From Allobosea sp. 47.2.35 (GTDB taxonomy: Bacteria; Pseudomonadota; Alphaproteobacteria; Rhizobiales; Beijerinckiaceae): a stretch of 64,000 nucleotides of DNA. Positions 18,555 through 27,057 of the stretch are shown here, piece after piece. Numbering within the stretch: the first letter of the stretch is position 1; each line of letters opens with the position of its first letter. A model generated the notes under the pieces. That model saw nothing but the letters and a program-made list of their open reading frames with translations. It had not been told where the DNA came from and did not search any database. The DNA is taken from the NCBI RefSeq assembly GCF_024655635.1, contig NZ_JANLGI010000015.1:1-64000 (forward strand). Direction: 5' to 3'. The position numbers were made by a program, and so were the translations under genes.

Positions 18555-19193
18555 ATGCTGACACTCGATCATCTGACCGTCATCGCGCCCACGCTCGCGG
18601 AAGGCGTCGCGCATGTTCGGGATTGCCTCGATCTCGATGTGCCCTTCGGCCAGCGGCATGGGTACATGGGCACCCATAATCACCTGCTGCAGCTCGGCGA
18701 CACGGTCTATCTGGAGATCGTCGCGGTCGATCCCGATGGGACGAATCCGGGGCGCGCCCGCTGGTTCGGGCTCGACGACCGGAAGCAGGTTCGGCGGGAG
18801 TGGGATGCCGGCCGTCGCCTGTGCGGCTGGGTCGCCCGGACCGACCGGATCGACGCTGTCCTGAAGGGCCGTGAGGCCATATTCGGTCGCAAGGTGGGCT
18901 TGCCGATGGATGCTCCGGCCTTCGATTTCGCCATTCCCGATGACGGTTCGCTGCCCTGGGGTGGAGCAGCTCCCTCGATCATTGACCGGCGTGGCAAGCC
19001 GCGCTCGATGGCGACGATCGCCGATCTGGGCGCGTGGTTGCGTGGGTTCTCGCTGGAGCATCCGGAGGCCGATGCAATCGCGGCGCTGTTGCTGGAGCTT
19101 GGGACGGAGCGAGGGCCTGTCGTCAGCCACGGGCCGGAGCTGCGTTATCGGGCGCAGATCGAGACGCCTGGCGGGCTGAAGGAGTTATCCTGA
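18555..19193 (+). CDS. VOC-superfamily (Glyoxalase_3-like) protein
   Basis: A 212-residue protein of the glyoxalase-like VOC type. It opens MLTLDHLTVIAPTLAEGVAHVRDCLDLDVPFGQRHGYMGTHN, in which the His of LDHLTV and the His of GTHNHLL are candidate metal ligands, followed by YLEIVAVDPDG with the Glu typical of the fold. The second half (WVARTDRIDAVL) is the other lobe. The ATG at 18555 starts exactly at the domain; an earlier start at 18516 would add 13 residues with no homology-like features. The reaction is unknown. It is convergent with a DUF1801 gene 7 bases away. Confidence 0.78.
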   Translation: MLTLDHLTVIAPTLAEGVAHVRDCLDLDVPFGQRHGYMGTHNHLLQLGDTVYLEIVAVDPDGTNPGRARWFGLDDRKQVRREWDAGRRLCGWVARTDRIDAVLKGREAIFGRKVGLPMDAPAFDFAIPDDGSLPWGGAAPSIIDRRGKPRSMATIADLGAWLRGFSLEHPEADAIAALLLELGTERGPVVSHGPELRYRAQIETPGGLKELS

Positions 19194-19200
19194 TCAGCGC

Positions 19201-19617
19201 CTACATGCGCTCGCCGGGTATGCGACTCGCTTGCCTGACCCAGTCAGAGAACTGCGCTTCGTCGAGGGTGTCGTTTTCGTGGATGTCGAGATAGCGCACC
19301 TCCTTCTGTTTGGAGGTGCCGGGCGGCATTGGGTCGAGCAGCGCGCCTTTGAAGAACGAGATCTTCACATAGCGCGTGAAGCAGTGGAGGCCGATGAACC
19401 AGGTCTGGTTTCCGGTGCCGTAGAGCGGCGAGTTCCATTTCACCGCCTTCGTCACATCGGGGAAGGCCTCGGCGATCAGGTCGTCGATGCGCCGGCCGAC
19501 GGCGCTCTTCCAACCGGGCATGGCGGCGATATAGGCCTGCACCGGCGCGTCGCCGTCGCCCTTCGTAATCTGCGGGTTGCCGCCGGATAGAAGGCGCGGC
19601 TTGTCGTCTGCACTCAT
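19201..19617 (-). CDS. DUF1801 domain-containing protein
   Basis: A 138-residue YdhG/DUF1801-like protein (structures of this group resemble a small alpha/beta iron-chaperone-like fold). Diagnostic stretches are VQAYIAAMPGWKSAVGRRIDDLIAEAFPDVTKAVKWNSPLYG and the aromatic WFIGLHCFTRYVKISFFKGALLDP. The function is unknown across most of the family. It is transcribed towards the VOC gene and has its own upstream region of about 350 bases shared with the divergent binding-protein gene. Confidence 0.85.
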   Translation of the reverse strand: MSADDKPRLLSGGNPQITKGDGDAPVQAYIAAMPGWKSAVGRRIDDLIAEAFPDVTKAVKWNSPLYGTGNQTWFIGLHCFTRYVKISFFKGALLDPMPPGTSKQKEVRYLDIHENDTLDEAQFSDWVRQASRIPGERM

Positions 19618-19972
19618 GCGCTCGCTCCTGCCGGATATGCCCTAGTGCGGCCATGTTACGGAAGCAGACGGGCGGGTCGCAACCATGGTGTCCCGTGTCG
19701 GGAGGCCCCGGCTGCGACGCTATGACATCACTCCCGCTTGCAGGGTTCGCAGCGTTTTTCCCTTGTGAATCAGCGTAATTTAGCCGGGGCTACGAGTGGC
19801 AAGCAGGTCCGCCATGCGGTTCCCGTCTGACGACTTAAGTTATGATTAAGGCAGCGGCTCCTAGGAGCAGAGTCGCGTCCAAGGCTATTCTACGCCCTGG
19901 AACTGATAAATCCGATCTGGAACTGGTCAAGTTATTGATCGTGTTCTTGCTGCCATGACGTGAAGGTTGATT
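19618..19972. other. Intergenic region between divergent DUF1801 and binding-protein genes
   Basis: 355 bases with no gene. It must hold both promoters. A perfect 12-bp palindrome GCTCCTAGGAGC is at 19857-19868, and GAAGG (19962-19966) is the ribosome-binding site for the ATG at 19973. Nothing else could be recognised. Confidence 0.5.
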
Positions 19973-21760
19973 ATGACTAGTCAGTATATCCAGGGTATGG
20001 TGCAGGACGTGAAGAAGGGCGGCCTGTCGCGGCGCTCCTTCATCCAGAGGATGGCGGCGCTCGGCATCACCGCGCCGATCGCGACCCAGATCCTCTCCTG
20101 GAACGATGTCGCGATGGCCAATGCCACGCTCGAATACAAGCCGACCAAGGCCGGCGGCGGCGGCCCGCTCAAGATGCTGCTCTGGCAGGCCCCGACGCTG
20201 CTGAACCCGCATTTCGCCTCGGGCACCAAGGACCAGATCGCGTCGCGCGTGTTCTACGAGCCGCTCGCCGGCTGGGACAAGGAAGGCAACCTGATCCCGC
20301 AGCTCGCGGCCGAGGTACCGACCAAGGCCAATGGCGGCCTGTCCGAGGACGGCACGACCGTCACCTGGAAGCTGAAGAAGGACGTGAAGTGGCATGACGG
20401 CAAGCCGTTCACGGCCGACGACGTCGTCTTCACCTGGGAATACGCTGCCGATCCGGCGACTGCCGCCTACACCACCGGTGCCTACAAGGACATCAAGGTC
20501 GAGAAGGTCGATGACTTCACCGTCAAGGTGATCTTCGCCAAGCCGACGCCGTTCTGGGCCGATCCCTTTGTCGGCGTCGCCGGCATGATCATCCCGAAGC
20601 ACCATTTCGGCGAGTACAAGGGCGCCAAGTCCCGCGAGGCTCCGGCGAACCTCAAGCCCGTCGGCACCGGCCCCTACAAGTTCGTCGACTTCAAGCCCGG
20701 CGACATCCTCTCCGGCGCTCGCAACGAGAGCTATCACGTCGCCAATCGTCCGCATTTCGACACGTTCGAGATCAAGGGCGGCGGTGACGCGGTCTCGGCG
20801 GCCCGCGCCGTCCTCCAGACCGGCGAATACGACTATGCCTGGGATACGCTGGTCGAGGACGAAGTCCTGAAGCGCATGGAGATGGGTGGTCGCGGCAAGA
20901 TCAGCGCGGCGGCTGCCGGCGACATCGAGTTCATCACCCTGAACACGACCGACCCGTGGACCGAGGTCGATGGCGAGCGTTCGAGCGTCAAGACCAAGCA
21001 TCCGACGCTCAGCGATCCGGCCGTGCGCCAGGCGATCAACCTGCTGATCGACCGCGACTCGATCCAGAAGTTCATCTATGGCCGCGCCGGCGCGGCTACG
21101 GCGAGCTTCGTGAACGAGCCCAAGCAGTTCAAGTCGGAGAAGCTCAAGTACGAGTTCAACATCGAGAAGGCGAACAAGATCCTCGACGATGCCGGCTGGA
21201 AGAAGGGCTCGGACGGCATCCGCGAGAAGGACGGCAAGAAACTCAAGTATGTCTTCCAGACCTCGATCAACGCTCCGCGCCAGAAGGTGCAGGCGATCAT
21301 CAAGCAGGCGTGCCAGCGCGCCGGCATCGATATCGAGCTGAAGTCGGTGACGGCCTCGGTGTTCTTCTCGTCGGACGTCGCCAACCCCGACACCTACACC
21401 AAGCTGTACGTCGACATCGAGATGTACACGACGACGCAGCCGCAGCCCGATCCGGAGCGCTTCCTCAACCAGTTCACCTCGTGGGAAGTCGCCAACAAGG
21501 AGAACAAGTGGCTGGGCCGCAACGTCTCGCGCTACACCGACCCGGCTGCCGACGAGGCCTACAAGGCTGCCCAGAAGGAACTCGATCCGGCCAAGCGCGC
21601 CGCGCTGCTGATCAAGGTCAACGAGATCTTCTGCGAGGCCAATGTCATCCTGCCGATCCTGTCGCGCAAGAAGGTGGTCGCCGCGTCGAACACCCTCTCG
21701 CATGACCATTCGGGCTGGGATGTCGACACCTGGAACCTCGCGTCCTGGTATCGCGCCTGA
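19973..21760 (+). CDS. Peptide/nickel-type ABC transporter substrate-binding protein
   Basis: A 595-residue periplasmic binding protein of the SBP_bac_5 (DppA/OppA) family. The N terminus carries a Tat signal (GLSRRSFIQRMAALGITAPI), implying export of a folded protein. Family landmarks are ANPHF-like TLLNPHFASGTKDQIASRVFYEPLAGW, WKLKKDVKWHDGKPFTADDVVFTWEY, PVGTGPYKFVDFKPGD, and DPAVRQAINLLIDRDSI. Permease and ATPase genes normally follow, but a hairpin and an unrelated toxin-antitoxin pair come next, so this protein must use components encoded elsewhere. ATG 19973 has a good ribosome-binding site; the TTG at 19967 is less likely. Confidence 0.92.
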   Translation: MTSQYIQGMVQDVKKGGLSRRSFIQRMAALGITAPIATQILSWNDVAMANATLEYKPTKAGGGGPLKMLLWQAPTLLNPHFASGTKDQIASRVFYEPLAGWDKEGNLIPQLAAEVPTKANGGLSEDGTTVTWKLKKDVKWHDGKPFTADDVVFTWEYAADPATAAYTTGAYKDIKVEKVDDFTVKVIFAKPTPFWADPFVGVAGMIIPKHHFGEYKGAKSREAPANLKPVGTGPYKFVDFKPGDILSGARNESYHVANRPHFDTFEIKGGGDAVSAARAVLQTGEYDYAWDTLVEDEVLKRMEMGGRGKISAAAAGDIEFITLNTTDPWTEVDGERSSVKTKHPTLSDPAVRQAINLLIDRDSIQKFIYGRAGAATASFVNEPKQFKSEKLKYEFNIEKANKILDDAGWKKGSDGIREKDGKKLKYVFQTSINAPRQKVQAIIKQACQRAGIDIELKSVTASVFFSSDVANPDTYTKLYVDIEMYTTTQPQPDPERFLNQFTSWEVANKENKWLGRNVSRYTDPAADEAYKAAQKELDPAKRAALLIKVNEIFCEANVILPILSRKKVVAASNTLSHDHSGWDVDTWNLASWYRA

Positions 21761-21770
21761 GGCATGAAAG

Positions 21771-21797
21771 CTCCCGCCGGGCTTGTCCCGGCGGGAG
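21771..21797 (+). terminator. Hairpin terminator after the binding-protein gene
   Basis: A perfect 11-bp stem, CTCCCGCCGGG (21771-21781) with CCCGGCGGGAG (21787-21797), and a 5-base loop, 10 bases after the stop. The following ATCTCTTGGG is only weakly T-rich, so termination efficiency is uncertain. Confidence 0.6.
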
Positions 21798-21828
21798 ATC
21801 TCTTGGGTCGGAAGTTGCCATTCAAACC

Positions 21829-21872
21829 CACCCTCTCCATATTAGCTAAGCTTAGCTAATATGGAGAGGGTG
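21829..21872. promoter_or_regulatory. Perfect 44-bp palindrome, probable operator of the toxin-antitoxin operon
   Basis: The 22 bases at 21829-21850 are the exact reverse complement of 21851-21872, centred on AAG|CTT. The core TTAGCTAAGCTTAGCTAA contains TTAGCTAA twice, itself a palindrome. The right arm contains the ribosome-binding site GGAGAGGG (21863-21870) and ends directly before the antitoxin ATG (21873). Phd/YefM antitoxins commonly bind palindromes at their own promoters, so autoregulation is likely. A transcript starting upstream could also fold to hide the ribosome-binding site. Confidence 0.75.
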
Positions 21873-22148
21873 ATGACCATCGTGAATGTGCACGAGGCCA
21901 AGACTGGCCTCTCGCGATTAATCGAACAGGCCTTGCGCGGCGAGGAGGTCGTTATCGCGCGCAACGGCGTGCCGGCCGTGAAGCTGGTGCAGGTCGATCC
22001 CCCGCCGACCGGTGCCGTCAAGCGTCAACCCGGTCTTTGGGCAGGGAAAATCCGAGAGATCGATCCGGATTGGTGGAAACCGCAGAACGATCTCACCGAT
22101 CTGTTCGAGGTCTATTCCACGAATGATGATGCCGGGCAGAGCCTTTGA
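21873..22148 (+). CDS. Phd/YefM-family antitoxin
   Basis: A 91-residue antitoxin. The N-terminal Phd fold is clear (MTIVNVHEAKTGLSRLIEQALRG, then EVVIARNGVPAVKLVQVDP) and is the DNA-binding dimer. The C-terminal part (GLWAGKIREIDPDWWKPQNDLTDLFE) should be the flexible toxin-neutralising segment. The ATG at 21873 follows GGAGAGGG closely; an in-frame ATG at 21861 inside the palindrome is possible but lacks a ribosome-binding site. The stop overlaps the toxin's TTG start by 4 bases. It probably represses the operon through the palindrome just upstream. Confidence 0.9.
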   Translation: MTIVNVHEAKTGLSRLIEQALRGEEVVIARNGVPAVKLVQVDPPPTGAVKRQPGLWAGKIREIDPDWWKPQNDLTDLFEVYSTNDDAGQSL

Positions 22149-22522
22149 ACTGCCTTTTGGATAGTCACGTCCTGCTGTGGTGGCTCGGCCTGGACGGCGA
22201 CAAGCTCTCCAGTCCGGTGAGGGAGGCTATCGCCAGGGCCGATCAGGTCTGCATCAGCGTCGCCAGCGTGTGGGAGCTGGAGATCAAGCGCTCCCTTGGT
22301 AAGCTCGATCTACCCGTCGCCGAATGGAGAGCCTTGCCGGCTTCGGGGCTGACCTTCATCGAGATTACCCTGGATGACGCAACGATGGCCGCCGCCCTGC
22401 CATCGATCCATCGCGATCCATTCGACCGCATGCTCGTCGCACAGGCCAAGAACCGTGAGCTGACGCTCGTGACCCGAGATGCTCGCCTGCTTGAGTACGG
22501 CGTGCCGTGCCTGAAAGCTTAG
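22145..22522 (+). CDS. VapC-family PIN-domain toxin
   Basis: A 125-residue PIN-domain ribonuclease toxin. Acidic metal-binding residues are visible in NCLLDSHVLLWWL (Asp), SVWELEIKRSLGKL (Glu), RDPFDRMLVAQA (Asp) and LVTRDARLLEYGV (Asp). The tryptophan-rich N terminus and LPVAEWRALPASGLTFIEIT match the YhcD-like VapC group that pairs with Phd-type antitoxins. Translation starts with TTG overlapping the antitoxin stop, which would keep toxin output below antitoxin output. The RNA target is unknown. Its 3' end overlaps the convergent dehydrogenase gene by 4 bases. Confidence 0.92.
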   Translation: MNCLLDSHVLLWWLGLDGDKLSSPVREAIARADQVCISVASVWELEIKRSLGKLDLPVAEWRALPASGLTFIEITLDDATMAAALPSIHRDPFDRMLVAQAKNRELTLVTRDARLLEYGVPCLKA

Positions 22523-23691
22523 GCGCCCGCCAGCCGCTTGATCGCCCCGGCACGGCCGCCGACGAGGATGCGCTCGTCGACATCCTTGATGTCACGCAGG
22601 CCGCAGAGCGCCATGGTGGTGTCGAGCTCCTTGCGGATGATGTCGAGCGCTGCGGTGACGCCCTGCTCGCCCATGGCGCCGAGCCCGTAGAGGAAGGCGC
22701 GGCCGATGAAGGTGCCGTGCGCGCCGAGCGCGATCGCCTTCAGCACGTCCTGGCCCGAGCGGATGCCGCCGTCGAACAGAACCTCGATGCGGTTGCCGAC
22801 CTGCTCGACGATCCCCGGCAGGGCCTCGATCGAGGAGAGCGCGCCGTCGAGCTGGCGGCCGCCATGGTTCGAGACGATGAGGGCGTCGGCGCCGCTCTTG
22901 GCGGCCATCTCGGCGTCCTCGGGATCGAGGATGCCCTTGAGGATCAGCTTGCCGCCCCATTGCTCCTTGATCCACTGGACGTCGTCCCAGTTCAGCTTCG
23001 GGTCGAACTGGCTGGCGGTCCAGGAGGAGAGCGAGGACATGTCGGCGACGCCGGTGACATGTCCGACGATGTTGCCGAACTGCCGGCGCGGCGTATCCAG
23101 CATCTTCAGGCACCAGCGCGGCTTGAAGGCGAGGTTGATCAGGTTGGCGACTGTCGGCTTCGGCGGGGCCGAGAGGCCGTTGCGGATATCCTTGTGGCGC
23201 TGGCCGAGGATCTGCAGGTCGAGCGTCAGCACAAGGGCCGAGCAGCCGGCCTTCTTGGCCCGCTGGATCAGCCGCGAAATGAAGTCGCGGTCCTTCATCA
23301 CATAGAGCTGGAACCAGAACGGCGCCTGGGTGTGGTTCGCGACATCCTCGATCGAGCAGATGCTCATGGTCGAAAGCGTGAAGGGCACGCCGGCCTTGGC
23401 GGCGGCCCTGGCGGCGAGGATCTCGCCATCGGCGTGCTGCATGCCGGTGAGGCCGGTGGGGGCGAGCGCGACCGGCATGGAAACCGGCTGGCCGATCATC
23501 TCCGAGGCGAGCGAGCGGTTGGTCATGTCGACGGCGACGCGCTGGCGCAGCTTCACCTTGGCGAAATCGGTTTCGTTGGCGCGGTAGGTGCCTTCGGTCC
23601 AGGCGCCGGAATCGGCGTAGTCGTAGAACATGCGCGGCACGCGGCGCTTGGCCAGAAGGCGCAGGTCTTCGATGGTCAGGGGCTGGGCCAT
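22519..23691 (-). CDS. lldD: FMN-dependent alpha-hydroxy-acid dehydrogenase (LldD-like)
   Basis: A 390-residue FMN flavoprotein of the L-lactate dehydrogenase/glycolate oxidase family, which oxidises L-lactate or similar acids and reduces the quinone pool. Conserved parts are VPRMFYDYADSGAWTEGTY, PVALAPTGLTGMQHADGE, FQLYVMKDR, the catalytic His/Arg region IVSNHGGRQLDGA and the phosphate-binding EVLFDGGIRSGQDVLKAIALGA. The chosen ATG (23691) begins at MAQPLTIEDL; a start at 23760 would add 23 unrelated residues. L-lactate is the usual substrate but not proven by sequence. Monocistronic. Confidence 0.9.
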   Translation of the reverse strand: MAQPLTIEDLRLLAKRRVPRMFYDYADSGAWTEGTYRANETDFAKVKLRQRVAVDMTNRSLASEMIGQPVSMPVALAPTGLTGMQHADGEILAARAAAKAGVPFTLSTMSICSIEDVANHTQAPFWFQLYVMKDRDFISRLIQRAKKAGCSALVLTLDLQILGQRHKDIRNGLSAPPKPTVANLINLAFKPRWCLKMLDTPRRQFGNIVGHVTGVADMSSLSSWTASQFDPKLNWDDVQWIKEQWGGKLILKGILDPEDAEMAAKSGADALIVSNHGGRQLDGALSSIEALPGIVEQVGNRIEVLFDGGIRSGQDVLKAIALGAHGTFIGRAFLYGLGAMGEQGVTAALDIIRKELDTTMALCGLRDIKDVDERILVGGRAGAIKRLAGA

Positions 23692-23787
23692 GTCTCGTCT
23701 CGCCGTTGGCGTCCCGTCTTGTCCTCCGGGCTTGCTCGCATGCTGGCGGGCAGGGCGCAACCGTTACGCGGCGCGGAAGGCCTCTCG

Positions 23788-24411
23788 TCAGGACACCGCC
23801 ATGTAGCGGCCGGGCTTGTGGTTCATGCCGAGGATGGCGTTGAGCACGAGCGTGCCGAGGAGCGAGAGCGCGACCTTGTCGGGCGGCAGCACGAAGAGGG
23901 CGGCGGCGAAGATCGCCGCGTCGATGCCGAGCTGGACCCAGCCGGCGCGCAGGCCATGGCGCTCCTGCAGGTAGAGCGCGAGGATGTTGACCCCGCCGAT
24001 CGCGGTGCGGTGGCGCGCCAGCGCCAGCAGGCCGAGCCCCATAGCGACGCCTCCGGCGATCGCCGCATAGAGCGGCGCCACCGCCTCGATGCGGAACCAG
24101 CCCGGCGTCGCCCAGACGAAGACCGAGACGAGGCCGACGGCGGCGAAGGTACGCAACGTGAAGGGCAGGCCCATCCGCCGGAAGGCGAGCCAGTAGAACG
24201 GCAGGTTGATGACGAAGAAGAGCAGGCTGAAATCCGCCCCCGTGCCGAATTGCAGCAGGAGGGCGAGCCCGGCCGCGCCGCCGGTCAGCAGCGTCGCCTT
24301 GGCGAACAGGACGATGCCGAAGCTGATCATCAGCGTGCCCAGCGGCAGGGCGAGGAGGTCTTCGTAAAAGCGGTGCTGCTGCGGCATGACAGGGGCGGCG
24401 GTTGAGGACAT
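23788..24411 (-). CDS. YitT-family membrane protein
   Basis: A 207-residue integral membrane protein of the YitT/DUF161 family. Five or six hydrophobic helices are evident (PLGTLMISFGIVLFAKATLL, GAAGLALLLQF, FSLLFFVINLPFYWLAF, VAPLYAAIAGGVAMGLGLLAL, VQLGIDAAIFAAALFVL, VALSLLGTLVLNAIL). The phrases TGGAAGLALLL and RHRTAIGGVNILALYLQ are family-typical. It lacks the soluble C-terminal domain of some YitT proteins. Its transport role, if any, is unknown. The start at 24411 avoids a 16-residue hydrophilic extension. Confidence 0.85.
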   Translation of the reverse strand: MSSTAAPVMPQQHRFYEDLLALPLGTLMISFGIVLFAKATLLTGGAAGLALLLQFGTGADFSLLFFVINLPFYWLAFRRMGLPFTLRTFAAVGLVSVFVWATPGWFRIEAVAPLYAAIAGGVAMGLGLLALARHRTAIGGVNILALYLQERHGLRAGWVQLGIDAAIFAAALFVLPPDKVALSLLGTLVLNAILGMNHKPGRYMAVS

Positions 24412-24886
24412 GGCGAGGCCTGTATCGGCTGGCGGCTTCCGGCACCAGAGGGCCTGCAAGGATCGCGCCGGGCGGGTCCGCCTCTCGCCCTGCTCGATGC
24501 GGCCGGCGAGAACCCGGGGGCGCAGTCGATGCTATGACGCCGTCCGGCGTTTTCTGTCGTGGAGCCATTTTGCCAAGATGATGCTCGCGGCAAGTGAGAC
24601 CAAAATCATCGGCTTGCGGTTGAGGTGGAAAGAACACGGCAATCTTGACGCGCAGGGACGCTAGGTCGCTGCGTCGGGAAAAGTGAAAGCCGATCTGGGC
24701 GGCTCTTCTCGCATTGGCGCCAAGACACGGATCGCGTTGACAAAATCTTGAGAGGCTCAGGTGCCGCCTGCCTGTCCTTTCATCTCGACAAGGACCGGTT
24801 TTCGGTCAATCCTTACCTTGCCGGCATAGGAGCCATGCGTTCAGTGCCGGTGTGAGTGAGACGCGTTGGCTTCGAGGGATGTGGCG
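24412..24886. other. Intergenic region upstream of the cold-shock gene
   Basis: 475 bases with no convincing gene. TTGACA at 24737-24742 could be a -35 element for the cold-shock gene, though no good -10 follows at the usual distance. A small hairpin at 24790-24812 (AAGGACCG pairing with CGGTC..TCCTT around GTTTT) would lie in the mRNA leader; long structured leaders are typical of cold-shock mRNAs. Confidence 0.4.
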
Positions 24887-25090
24887 ATGGCGACCGGAAC
24901 CGTGAAATGGTTCAACACTGAGAAGGGGTTCGGCTTCATTCAACCGGCGGAAGGCGGCAAGGATGTGTTCGTGCACATCACGGCCGTGAAAGAGGCCGGC
25001 ATGATGACGCTGACGGAGGGGCAGAAGGTTTCGTTCGAGTTGAAGACCGAACGCGGCAAGACGGCCGCGGGCGATCTGAAAGTGCTCTGA
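24887..25090 (+). CDS. CspA-family cold-shock protein
   Basis: A 67-residue single cold-shock domain, the normal length. RNP1 is KGFGFIQP and RNP2 is VFVHI, both intact, so RNA and single-stranded DNA binding are expected. The start ATGGCGACCGGAACC ([17 protein letters not shown]) is preceded by GAGGGATGTGGCG. Alphaproteobacterial genomes usually carry several paralogues, so this need not be the cold-induced one. A possible structured leader lies upstream. Monocistronic. Confidence 0.95.
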   Translation: MATGTVKWFNTEKGFGFIQPAEGGKDVFVHITAVKEAGMMTLTEGQKVSFELKTERGKTAAGDLKVL

Positions 25091-25581
25091 GACCGTTCTG
25101 TTTGCCGGAGGGCTCGCCTGCCGCGCGCGGCGGGGCGCTGGCGAGCGCGCGCCTGACAATGACGACCGGATCGGCGTTGTCGCCGTGTGTCCGGCGCGAT
25201 GGCTCTTGACGCGATAGGATGCGTGCCGAAAGCCCCGTCCAGGCCTGGCCTGCGGGGTTTCGGGCTGGAGCATCCGGGGGATGCGCGGAGCCTTGCGGCG
25301 TTCGCAGTCGACGGCTGCGTGCCGATGTCGTTGCGATGTCGATGATGTCGAGCAGCGACGACCTCGCGCTGCCCGGCTCTGCGCACGGTATCTGGGGGTC
25401 TGCTCCGCTTCGACGCCTGGCGATTTGGCCTTCTGTTTCAGCATCGGGCTCGACGAGAATGATCGGGCACCTGCTAAGAGGTCGTCATGGGGCGTGAGCC
25501 GACACAAGGGATGTTCCCAAGAGTCAGCTGCCGGCCATTCACGGTGAAGCTACCGCGAGTGGCGACTTCGCCTTTTCGAGA
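25091..25581. other. Intergenic region between cold-shock and SulP genes
   Basis: 491 bases with no supported gene. Two hairpins follow the cold-shock gene. At 25112-25146, GCTCGCC pairs with GGCGAGC and no T tract follows. At 25226-25263, CCGAAA-CCCCG pairs with CGGGGTTTCGG with one bulged G; this is the better terminator candidate. Short open frames here show no recognisable domain. Confidence 0.45.
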
Positions 25582-27057
25582 TCAATGCCCTGCAGTGAGC
25601 GTCGGTCGTTCTTTGTCGTGAACCGCGAGGCGCTCGACCATGGTCGCGGTGGCCTGGTTCATGCCGACGACCTCGACGACAATATCGTGGTGCCGGAACT
25701 TCAACACGACGCGGTCGAGCGCGTTGATCGCCGTAATGTCCCAGAAATGTGCCGCGCTGAGGTCTATGACGACGTTCCTGACCTCCTCCTCGCGGAAGTC
25801 GAAGGCGCCATGGAAGGCCTCGGCTGTGGCGAAAAAGATCTGTCCGCTGACGCGGTAGATCCGCTTCTCGCCCGCACGCTCCGAGGAGACCGCGAAGAAG
25901 CGCGTGACCTTGTGGGCGAAGAATAGCCCACTCAACACGACGCCGAAGAGCACGCCCTTGGCGAGGTCATGCGTGGCGACCACGACCGCGACCGTGCCAA
26001 GCATGACAAAGCTGGAGCTCTTCGGATGGATGAGCAGGGTCCTCAGCGAGCGCCATTGGAAGGTGTTGATTGAGACCATGATCATCACCGCGACGAGTGC
26101 TGCCATGGGAATCTGGGCGACGTACGGACCGAGTGCGACGATCAAGAACAGCAGGAAGCCGCCGGCCCAGAAGGTCGAGAGGCGACCGCGACCACCTGAC
26201 GAGACATTGATGACCGACTGCCCGATCATCGCGCAGCCGGCCATGCCGCCAAAGCACCCGGCAGCGATGTTGGCGAGGCCTTGACCAGCGCATTCGCGGT
26301 TCTTGTTGGACGTGGTATCGGTCATCTCGTCGACGATGGCCGCTGTCATCAGGCTTTCGAGCAGGCCCACCATGGCAAGCGTCAACGCATAGGGCGTGAT
26401 GATCTTCAGCGTCTCGAAGGTCAGTGGCACCTGCGGCAGCGCGAAGAAGGGCAGTTCGGTCGGAAGCGCGCCCATGTCGCCGACGGTGCGGATGCCGAAA
26501 CCGAAATACATCGAGATCGCCGTCATCAGAACGATGGTGACCAGTGGTGACGGCACGGCCTTGGTCAATCGCGGCAGCAGATAGATGATCGCGAGGCCAA
26601 CCGCTGTCATGGCGTAGACGATGGGGCCGCGACCGAGAAATTCGGGCATTTGTGCCAGGAAGATCAGGATGGCGAGCGCATTGACGAAGCCGGTCACGAC
26701 CGAGCGCGAGACGAAGCGCATCAGGTTTCCGAGCTTCAGGATGCTGGCGATGATCTGGAAGAGGCCGGTCAGCAGTGTTGCCGCCAGCAGGTAGTCGAGG
26801 CCGTGTTCCTTCACAAGCGTGGTCATGACCAGCGCCATCGCGCCGGTTGCGGCCGAGATCATTGCAGGGCGGCCGCCAGTGATGGCCGTGATGACGGCGA
26901 TGCAGAACGAGGCGTAGAGTCCGACCTTCGGATCGACGCCGGCGATGATCGAGAAGGCGATGGCCTCCGGGATAAGGGCGAGTGCGACGACGGTGCCGGC
27001 GAGGAGCTCTCGCGTGACGTTCGGAGCCCATTCGCTCCGCAGATGAGACGTTGCCAT
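25582..27057 (-). CDS. SulP-family inorganic anion transporter with STAS domain
   Basis: A 491-residue SulP/SLC26-type transporter, moving sulfate, bicarbonate or a similar anion. Membrane helices begin after a short N terminus ([35 protein letters not shown], the SulP signature). A Ser/Gly-rich core follows ([26 protein letters not shown]), and the soluble STAS domain is at about 405-490 ([37 protein letters not shown]). The start at 27057 fits the family; upstream in-frame residues are not conserved-looking. No sulfate-assimilation genes are nearby, so the anion is open. It shares a 444-base intergenic region with the divergent met operon. Confidence 0.9.
   Translation of the reverse strand: MATSHLRSEWAPNVTRELLAGTVVALALIPEAIAFSIIAGVDPKVGLYASFCIAVITAITGGRPAMISAATGAMALVMTTLVKEHGLDYLLAATLLTGLFQIIASILKLGNLMRFVSRSVVTGFVNALAILIFLAQMPEFLGRGPIVYAMTAVGLAIIYLLPRLTKAVPSPLVTIVLMTAISMYFGFGIRTVGDMGALPTELPFFALPQVPLTFETLKIITPYALTLAMVGLLESLMTAAIVDEMTDTTSNKNRECAGQGLANIAAGCFGGMAGCAMIGQSVINVSSGGRGRLSTFWAGGFLLFLIVALGPYVAQIPMAALVAVMIMVSINTFQWRSLRTLLIHPKSSSFVMLGTVAVVVATHDLAKGVLFGVVLSGLFFAHKVTRFFAVSSERAGEKRIYRVSGQIFFATAEAFHGAFDFREEEVRNVVIDLSAAHFWDITAINALDRVVLKFRHHDIVVEVVGMNQATATMVERLAVHDKERPTLTAGH

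Noticed and set aside
21861..21872. ATG at 21861 as the antitoxin start
   Set aside because: It lies inside the palindrome with no ribosome-binding site. ATG 21873 has GGAGAGGG just ahead and begins the conserved Phd motif.
25091..25581. Small open frames after the cold-shock gene (for example 25219-25497)
   Set aside because: No ribosome-binding site, no recognised domain and competing open frames on both strands; treated as non-coding.
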